Translations under genes and position numbers: made by a program
NCBI GenBank assembly: GCA_052143655.1
Contig: JBKQSL010000345.1
Coordinates: forward strand, 1 to 12,859
Direction: 5' to 3'
DNA length: 12,859 nt
Origin: CAVSUR01 sp052143655
GTDB taxonomy: Bacteria; Actinomycetota; Actinomycetes; Streptosporangiales; Streptosporangiaceae
Part shown: one piece after another, positions 7,717-12,859 of the stretch
Layout: every line of letters starts with the position of its first letter
Position numbering within the stretch: the stretch's first letter is position 1
Notes under the pieces: generated by a model
Seen by the model: only the letters and a program-made list of their open reading frames with translations
The model's database searches: none
Told to the model about the DNA's origin: nothing

Positions 7717-8964
7717 ATGGCGGACATCGACGGGCTGCAGTATTACGAGCTGAGCTTCGCCGCCGACGGCACGGTGCTCGACGATGGCGGCTTTCCCGCG
7801 GCGGTCAGCGCCGGGGGCATCACCGACGTGTTCGTCCTGTCACACGGCTGGAACAACAGCGTGGACAGCGCGCGCAGCCTGTACCAGGCGATGTTCACGC
7901 TGCTCGCCGGGATGCTCGGCGCCGGCCTGCCGGCGTCCGCCGCTGTCGGCGTCTTCTGGCCGTCCCTGCTGTTCCCCGAGGATGACCCGAGCGGGCCGGC
8001 GACGCCCTCGACGGGCGCGCAGCTTGCCGCGGCGCTGGCGCCCGCGTTCCCTGGCCAGCAGCAGAACCTGACCACGATGGGCACGATGCTGGACCAGCAG
8101 CCGCAGGATTCCGGGCAGCTGGAGCAGTTCCACCAGCTGGCCTCCGGGCTGGTCACCTCGCTGCCGCTGGCACCCGAGGACGCCGGACCGCAGGCGGCCA
8201 TCACCGGCGACACCAGCGCGGTGTTCGGGCATGCCGCTGCGATGGCCCAGACGTCCGGGCCGAGCGCAGAGGGCCTGCCCAACCCGTTCCAGGCGCTGTG
8301 GTCGGGTGCCCGCGAGGTGCTGCGAACGATGTCCTATTACGAGATGAAAAACCGCGCTGGCGTGATCGGCCAGAATGGCCTCGGGCCGCTGCTGGGCAGG
8401 CTGGCGCCGGCCGGGTCACCGCTGCGCATTCACCTGATGGGACACAGCTTCGGCGCGCGCCTGGTCTCGTTCTCGCTGACCGGGCTGCCAGCGACGGCGA
8501 TCGGCGCGGCAAGCCCGGTCAAGAGCCTCACCCTGATCCAGGGCGCCTTCTCGCATTTCTCCTTCGCGAACCCGTCACCGTGCCAGGCAGTTCCCTCCGG
8601 CGCGCTCGCGGGCGTGCTCAACCGGGTCGACGGCCCGCTGCTGTCGACATTCAGCGCGGCCGATCGCGCAGTGGGCTGGTGGTATCCGGCCGCCAGCATG
8701 CTGGCGCACCAGGACGCCGAATCGCTGACCGATCTGGTCTACCAGTGGGGCGGCATGGGCCACGACGGCTTCCAGCAGTCACCGGCTGGGACCACGATGC
8801 CGCTGCAGGCCCAGGGCCAGCCCTACCCGTTCGTCACGGGCGGCGTCTACCTGCTGGACGCCAACGCGGTCATCTGCGCTGACCTGTCGCCGTTCAGCGG
8901 GGCGCACAGCGACATCCAGCACCCGCAGGTGCTGTGGGCGGTGCGGTCCGCCGCGTCGGTATAG
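7717..8964 (+). CDS. Alpha/beta-hydrolase with GHSFG elbow, partner of the S8 protease
   Basis: A 415-residue protein with the marks of an alpha/beta-hydrolase: strand VFVLSHGWNN (38-47, an HGW oxyanion-type motif), strand IHLMGHSFGARLVS (238-251, nucleophile S244), then LTLIQGAFSHF (271-281). The general base is probably one of the C-terminal histidines in GAHSDIQHP (H397 or H402); the acid residue cannot be assigned with confidence. Between the two core motifs lies a long insert (about 85-200), rich in Ala, Gln and Pro, probably a lid or partner-binding region. No signal peptide is seen, so it is likely cytoplasmic. It could be an esterase, lipase or amidase; the substrate is not inferable. 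The ATG at 7717 has only a weak purine tract (GAGCAGAG) and may depend on coupling to the protease gene, which ends 15 bases earlier. Confidence 0.75.
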   Translation: MADIDGLQYYELSFAADGTVLDDGGFPAAVSAGGITDVFVLSHGWNNSVDSARSLYQAMFTLLAGMLGAGLPASAAVGVFWPSLLFPEDDPSGPATPSTGAQLAAALAPAFPGQQQNLTTMGTMLDQQPQDSGQLEQFHQLASGLVTSLPLAPEDAGPQAAITGDTSAVFGHAAAMAQTSGPSAEGLPNPFQALWSGAREVLRTMSYYEMKNRAGVIGQNGLGPLLGRLAPAGSPLRIHLMGHSFGARLVSFSLTGLPATAIGAASPVKSLTLIQGAFSHFSFANPSPCQAVPSGALAGVLNRVDGPLLSTFSAADRAVGWWYPAASMLAHQDAESLTDLVYQWGGMGHDGFQQSPAGTTMPLQAQGQPYPFVTGGVYLLDANAVICADLSPFSGAHSDIQHPQVLWAVRSAASV

Positions 8965-8985
8965 CCGCCGCGCTCATGCCGGCGG
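8965..8985. terminator. Possible short hairpin between convergent genes
   Basis: CCGCCG (8965-8970), right after the hydrolase stop, pairs with CGGCGG (8980-8985) across a nine-base loop. There is no T-tract on either strand, so a classical intrinsic terminator is doubtful. The site lies in the 43-base gap between convergent genes, where a bidirectional terminator would be expected. Confidence 0.3.
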
Positions 8986-9007
8986 GCGCCGTGCGGTGCG
9001 GTCGTGG

Positions 9008-10087
9008 TCATGGCCGTGCTTCGAACACGAGGTTGAACGGCGTCTCAGCGACTCGGCGGAAACGGGTGAAGCCAGCCGCCCCGACAATGTCCGCGATCCT
9101 CGCCTCCCCAGCTTGTGCGCCTAGTGCCAGCCCGACCGGCTGCGAGAGCGAGGCAGGCGTGCACAGCAGCGTGGAGAACGCGTAGTAGGCACGCCCCACG
9201 GGGTTGAGGTTGTACTCGACCCTGTCGCCGGCGTAGGGCTCCACGATCATCCAGGTGCCGTCGGGCTTGAGCGTCTCGTGCACGTGCCGCGCGGCCCCGA
9301 CCGGATCGCCCATGTCGTGCAGGCAGTCGAACATCGTGACGAGGTCGTACCCGTCACCAGCGTAGGCGGCAGCTGACGCCGTCTCGAAGCGTACCCTTGC
9401 GGCTACGCCGGCCTCCTGTGCCCGGCGGCGTGCTGTCTCGACCGAGCCGCCGTGGTAGTCGGAGCCGACGAAGGCCGAGTTCGGGAAGGCATCGGCCATC
9501 AAGATCGTCGATGCGCCGTGACCGCAGCCGACGTCGGCGACGAGCGCCCCGCGCTCCAGCCTGCCCACGACGTCGTCGAGCGCGGGCAGCCACGAGGACG
9601 TGAGGTTGGCGTTGTAGCTGGGCCGGAAGAAGCGCTCGCAGCCCTCGTGGACCTCGGGCACATGCTCATGCCAGCCGAAGCCTGCGCCGCTGCGGGCCGC
9701 CTCGGTGATTGCGGGCGAGTCGAGCACCGAGCCCAGGGCGATCTCGAAGAATCCGGGCAGGAACGCCGGGCTGTCCGGGTCGGTGAGCGCCACGGCCTGC
9801 TCTGGAGGCAGCAGGTACCGGCCGCTGTCCGGGTCGTAGTCGACGTAGCCGCCCGCAGCCTGGGCGTTCAGCCACTCGCGCACGTAACGCTCGGCAGTGC
9901 CGGTCCGCGCCGCCAGCTCAGCCGGCGAGAGCGGTCCTGCGCCGGCCAGCGCCTGGTAGAGGCCCAGCCTGTCGCCCATCACGACCAGCGCCGCGTTCAA
10001 GGTGGCGCCGACTTCGCCGACGGCACGGAAGACGAACTGCTGGAGCCTGTCGCCGTCGACCTCGGCTGCATGCTCGATGGTGCTCAT
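9008..10087 (-). CDS. Class I SAM-dependent methyltransferase, Rv2258c-like, with N-terminal winged helix
   Basis: A 359-residue protein with an N-terminal winged-helix dimerisation domain (about 13-110): FVFRAVGEVGATLNAALVV, GPLSPAELAARTGTAERYVR and EWLNAQAAGGYV. A Rossmann methyltransferase domain follows, with SAM motif I VADVGCGHG (about 183-191), the acidic end of strand 2 (GSDYHGG), then YDLVTMFDCLHDMGDP and LKPDGTWMIVEPYAGD. The family resembles the mycobacterial Rv2258c-type proteins; the methyl acceptor is unknown, probably a small molecule. The start at 10087 has GGAGGG 7-12 bases upstream and the conserved N terminus; an upstream start at 10159 would add 24 arginine-rich unconserved residues and consume the inverted repeat at 10110-10140. 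It is convergent with the hydrolase gene and divergent from the LAL regulator, which may control it. Confidence 0.9.
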   Translation of the reverse strand: MSTIEHAAEVDGDRLQQFVFRAVGEVGATLNAALVVMGDRLGLYQALAGAGPLSPAELAARTGTAERYVREWLNAQAAGGYVDYDPDSGRYLLPPEQAVALTDPDSPAFLPGFFEIALGSVLDSPAITEAARSGAGFGWHEHVPEVHEGCERFFRPSYNANLTSSWLPALDDVVGRLERGALVADVGCGHGASTILMADAFPNSAFVGSDYHGGSVETARRRAQEAGVAARVRFETASAAAYAGDGYDLVTMFDCLHDMGDPVGAARHVHETLKPDGTWMIVEPYAGDRVEYNLNPVGRAYYAFSTLLCTPASLSQPVGLALGAQAGEARIADIVGAAGFTRFRRVAETPFNLVFEARP

Positions 10088-10109
10088 GACATCCCTCCCT
10101 GCTCCGGGT

Positions 10110-10140
10110 TTCGGCCGAGCGTAGGCCCGGAGCGGCCGAA
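10110..10140. repeat. 8-bp inverted repeat upstream of the methyltransferase gene
   Basis: TTCGGCCG (10110-10117) and its exact reverse complement CGGCCGAA (10133-10140) flank a 15-base spacer, starting 23 bases upstream of the methyltransferase start. On the minus strand a TACGCT, possibly a weak -10, lies in the spacer. It could be an operator for that gene or a hairpin in its leader. GC-rich sequence makes such dyads common, so function is uncertain. Confidence 0.4.
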
Positions 10141-10153
10141 GTCGCTTCCGGGG

Positions 10154-10200
10154 AGGCACCTAGTCCTGGGCATCCCTGTTGCACATCGCATCGGGTGCCT
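10154..10200. repeat. 7-bp inverted repeat overlapping the LAL regulator promoter
   Basis: AGGCACC (10154-10160) and GGTGCCT (10194-10200) are exact reverse complements, 33 bases apart. The right arm abuts the putative -10 of the LAL regulator gene and the pair brackets its putative -35. The spacing would suit a dimeric or looping regulator. The arms are seen directly; their role is inferred. Confidence 0.4.
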
Positions 10201-10205
10201 AGAAT
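10179..10205 (+). promoter_or_regulatory. Putative leaderless promoter of the LAL-type LuxR gene
   Basis: TTGCAC (10179-10184) resembles a -35 element and TAGAAT (10200-10205) a -10, with a slightly short 15-base spacer. The -10 ends seven bases before the ATG at 10213, so transcription should start at or within a base of the start codon. No ribosome-binding site precedes that ATG (the bases are CGCGCCC), which supports leaderless translation. Confidence 0.55.
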
Positions 10206-10212
10206 CGCGCCC

Positions 10213-12859
10213 ATGCTGGTGGGCCGTGATCATGAACGGCGCGAGATCGAGCACGCTCTCGCGCAGGCCCGGTCGGGCGCCAGCGCGACGCTCACCCTGG
10301 TCGGGGAGCCGGGAATCGGCAAGACAGCGCTGCTCGACTACGCCGCGGAACGCGCGACCGGGATGCGGCTGCTGCGGGCGCGCGGCGTCGAGTCGGAGGC
10401 GCAGATCCCGTTCGGCTCCCTGCTGGAGCTGGTCCGCCCCGCTCTGCCCATGCTCGAAAAGATCCCCGAGCCCCAGGCGGCCGCGCTGGCGGCCGCGCTG
10501 GCCCTGCGCCCCGCGGCGGCGCAGGAGCGGTTCGCGGTGGGCGCTGCGACGCTCGGCCTGCTCGCGGCCTATGCCGAACAGGCACCCGTGGCGGTGCTCG
10601 TCGACGATGCCCAGTGGCTCGACAGCTCCAGCGCGCAGGCGCTGCTGTTTGCCTTCCGCCGGCTGGTGGCCGACCCGATCGCGGTCCTTATCGCAGCTCG
10701 TGAGGGTGAGCCGTCCTTGCTGACCGGCGCTGACCTGGCGGGGCTGCAGGTCCGCGGCCTGACCTTTGACGAGGCGGCCCTGCTCGTTCCGGGCCTGGCA
10801 GCCGGGGCGGCTCGGCGGCTGCACAGCGCCACGGCCGGCAATCCGCTAGCGCTGCTGGAGCTGGCGTCAGGCGCGCCCGACCTGGCGCTCGCTCCCGAAG
10901 GCGCCCCCATCCTCGTCTCGGCCAGGATCTCGCGCATGTTCTCGCAGCGAACGAGCCTGCTCGGCCAGGACACCCGGCAGGCCCTGATCCTGGCCGCGAC
11001 TAGCGACACCGGCGACCTGGCCACGCTCGGCCGCGCCGCCGCCCAGCTCGGTATCGACCTGGCGAGGCTGGCCGCGGCGGAGAGCGCCGGGCTGGTCACC
11101 TTGCAGCCAGGAGCGGTCGTGTTCCGCCATCCCCTGGCCCGGTCAGCGATCTACGCCGGCGCAGCCGCTAGTCAGCGGCGCGCGGCCCACCGGGCGCTCG
11201 CGGCTGCCCTGCCCGACCGGGATGTCGACCGGCGTGCCTGGCACCTGGGTGCCGCGGCGGTCGGGACCGACGAATCAGCGTCGGCTGCCCTGGAGCAGGC
11301 GGGCGCCCGCAGCCGGGGCCGGAGTGCGTACTCGACCGCGTCCGCGGCGTTCGAGCGTGCTGCCCGGCTCACGACCGACGGCGACCGGCACGCGCGGCTG
11401 CTGCAGGAGGCGGCTGGGGCCGCGTGGCTCGGCGGCCTTACTGACCGTGCCGTCACGCTGCTCGACCAGGCCCGGGCGTTGACCAGTGACCTCCTGCGGC
11501 TGGTCGAGATCGATCAGCTCGCAGGTCACATCGCGGCCCGCTGCGGTCCTGTGATGCGCGGGCACGCGATTCTTACCGCGGCAGCCGACCGAGCCGATCC
11601 CGAACGAGCCGTTGCGATGCTCGCCGAGGCGGCCAGCGCTTGTTTCTTCGCGGGGAACGCGGCCGAGATGCTGTCGGCGGCTGAGCGGGCGCGAGCGAAG
11701 CTGCCGGAGAACCCGTCGGTACGCGCCCGCTTCCTGGCCGCGATCGCCATCGGGATGGCCCGGATACTGGGCGGGGACGCCGCAGCCGGCGCACAAGCAG
11801 TCCACGAAGCGGTCGTGCTCGCCGAGAGCTCTGCCGACCTGCGCGGCGATATTCAGCTGATCCCGTGGCTTGCCGTCGGGCCGCTATTCCTGCGCGAGAC
11901 CAGTACCGGCCGCCCGCTGCTCGAGGATGCCCTCAGGACCGCCCGTGAGCGTGCAGCTGTCGGCGCACTGCCCTTCGTGCTCAACCTGATCGCTCGCGAT
12001 CAGGCCACCACGGACCGCTGGTCTATCGCGCGGGCCACTTACCAGGAAGCAATTGACCTAGCCCGCGAGAGCGGGCAGCAGACCGAGCTGACGTCTGGCC
12101 TGGCCGGGCTTGCCTGGCTGCAGGCCCGCCGCGGACGAGAACAGGAATGCCGGTCCTGCGCCACCGAGGCGCTCGCCCTCTGTCATGCGCTAGGGACGCA
12201 GCTCTACGAAATCTGGGCGACAGCGGCGCTCGGTGAACTCGAGCTCGGCCTCGGCGATACGGGCGGCGCCGCGGGGCACTTCGAGCACGTCCAGCACCTT
12301 CTGCGCGACCTTGCGATCACTGACACCGATCTGTCGCCCGCAGCAGAGCTCGTCGATGCATACGCCCGGCTTGGCCGCATCGCCGAGGCGCAGCAGCTCA
12401 CGGCCTGGTTTACAGCCGCCGCGAGCGCCAAGGGACAGCCATGGTCACTCGCCCGCGCCATGCGCTGTCAGGGGCTGCTGGCAGCAGATGCCGGGTTCTC
12501 CGCGCACTTCGATCTCGCGCTGACCCTTCATGAACAGACACCCGACGGCTTCGAGGCCGCGCGCACCCGGCTGGCGTACGGGGAACGGCTGCGGCGCGCC
12601 CGGAACCGGATCCTGGCCCGCGAGCAGCTCCGCGCCGCCGCGGATGTCTTCGAACGCCTGGACGCCGGTCCCTGGGCTGACCGGGCTCGTGCCGAGCTTG
12701 CGGCCACCGGCGAGAAGCGACAGCGACGCGAGCCGGGATCGATCGACGAGCTGACGCCGCAGGAACTGCAGATCTCGCTCCTGCTCACCGCGGGAAGAAC
12801 GACACGGGAGACGGCGGCCGCGCTGTTCCTCAGCCCGAAGACGGTCGAATATCACCTCC
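10213..12859 (+). CDS. LAL-type LuxR-family transcriptional regulator with P-loop ATPase (3' end outside window)
   Basis: A large ATP-binding regulator of the LAL (MalT-like) class: 882 codons are present and the frame runs off the window without a stop. The N terminus LVGRDHERREIEHAL starts the ATPase domain. Walker A GEPGIGKT is at residues 31-38 and Walker B VLVDDAQWLD at about 128-137, followed by LIAAREGE and AGNPLALLELA (sensor/arm region). Residues about 320-830 are Ala- and Leu-rich helical repeats of TPR-like appearance, the probable sensing or partner surface. LTPQELQISLLLTAGRT and TRETAAALFLSPKTVEYHL begin the C-terminal LuxR helix-turn-helix (from residue 847); only its last 20-30 residues are missing. 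It is expected to activate transcription as an ATP-controlled oligomer. The ATG at 10213 fits the family start and a leaderless promoter. It is divergent from the methyltransferase gene, a likely target. Confidence 0.92.
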   Translation, partial: MLVGRDHERREIEHALAQARSGASATLTLVGEPGIGKTALLDYAAERATGMRLLRARGVESEAQIPFGSLLELVRPALPMLEKIPEPQAAALAAALALRPAAAQERFAVGAATLGLLAAYAEQAPVAVLVDDAQWLDSSSAQALLFAFRRLVADPIAVLIAAREGEPSLLTGADLAGLQVRGLTFDEAALLVPGLAAGAARRLHSATAGNPLALLELASGAPDLALAPEGAPILVSARISRMFSQRTSLLGQDTRQALILAATSDTGDLATLGRAAAQLGIDLARLAAAESAGLVTLQPGAVVFRHPLARSAIYAGAAASQRRAAHRALAAALPDRDVDRRAWHLGAAAVGTDESASAALEQAGARSRGRSAYSTASAAFERAARLTTDGDRHARLLQEAAGAAWLGGLTDRAVTLLDQARALTSDLLRLVEIDQLAGHIAARCGPVMRGHAILTAAADRADPERAVAMLAEAASACFFAGNAAEMLSAAERARAKLPENPSVRARFLAAIAIGMARILGGDAAAGAQAVHEAVVLAESSADLRGDIQLIPWLAVGPLFLRETSTGRPLLEDALRTARERAAVGALPFVLNLIARDQATTDRWSIARATYQEAIDLARESGQQTELTSGLAGLAWLQARRGREQECRSCATEALALCHALGTQLYEIWATAALGELELGLGDTGGAAGHFEHVQHLLRDLAITDTDLSPAAELVDAYARLGRIAEAQQLTAWFTAAASAKGQPWSLARAMRCQGLLAADAGFSAHFDLALTLHEQTPDGFEAARTRLAYGERLRRARNRILAREQLRAAADVFERLDAGPWADRARAELAATGEKRQRREPGSIDELTPQELQISLLLTAGRTTRETAAALFLSPKTVEYHL

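Noticed and set aside
9452..10723. A 423-codon plus-strand frame antisense to the methyltransferase and into the LAL gene
   Set aside because: There are no recognisable motifs and it becomes an Arg/Ser/Pro-rich string over the LAL gene in the wrong frame. The two genes it overlaps are both firmly identified.
10084..10824. A 246-codon minus-strand frame opposite the start of the LAL gene
   Set aside because: It covers the Walker A and B coding sequence in antisense and has low-complexity Arg/Gln/Gly content with no motif.

Overview
The window is very GC-rich, with strong G/C preference at third codon positions, frequent GTG starts, -10-type promoters placed directly in front of start codons, and families typical of actinomycetes (LAL-type LuxR regulator, Rv2258c-like methyltransferase, PaaX-family regulator, SigJ-type sigma remnant). 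It most likely comes from the chromosome of a filamentous or soil actinobacterium. The species cannot be told from the sequence alone.

Layout. (1) 27-3174, plus strand: boxC and boxB, one base apart, encode two central enzymes of aerobic benzoyl-CoA degradation (ring epoxidation, then hydrolytic ring cleavage). The reductase gene boxA is not in the window. (2) 3205-4455, minus strand, convergent with box: a PaaX-family repressor followed, with a 35-base overlap, by a collapsed SAM methyltransferase gene that lost its cofactor-binding core. (3) 4456-6156: a decay zone. It holds recognisable pieces of an ArsR-type helix-turn-helix regulator, a DoxX-like membrane protein and a SigJ-type ECF sigma factor, all shifted or truncated. 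A seemingly intact MazF/PemK toxin-antitoxin pair sits among them, with an 11-bp perfect operator dyad over its start codon and an apparently leaderless promoter. (4) 6157-8964, plus strand: a two-gene cassette of a subtilisin-type (S8) protease without signal peptide and an alpha/beta-hydrolase with a GHSFG nucleophile elbow, 15 bases apart. (5) 9008-10087, minus strand: an Rv2258c-like SAM methyltransferase with an N-terminal winged helix. (6) 10213 to the window end, plus strand: a large LAL-type LuxR regulator (P-loop ATPase, helical repeats, LuxR helix-turn-helix) cut by the window edge. It is divergent from the methyltransferase, and their 125-base shared intergenic region carries two inverted repeats.

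Working together. BoxB and BoxC act in series on benzoyl-CoA, and the PaaX-like protein is a plausible, unproven aryl-CoA-sensing regulator of them. The toxin-antitoxin pair should be self-regulated. The protease-hydrolase pair is the best candidate for an undescribed system: two intracellular-looking hydrolases in one transcription unit, one with a prodomain-like N terminus. The divergent methyltransferase and LAL regulator probably form a regulator-target pair.
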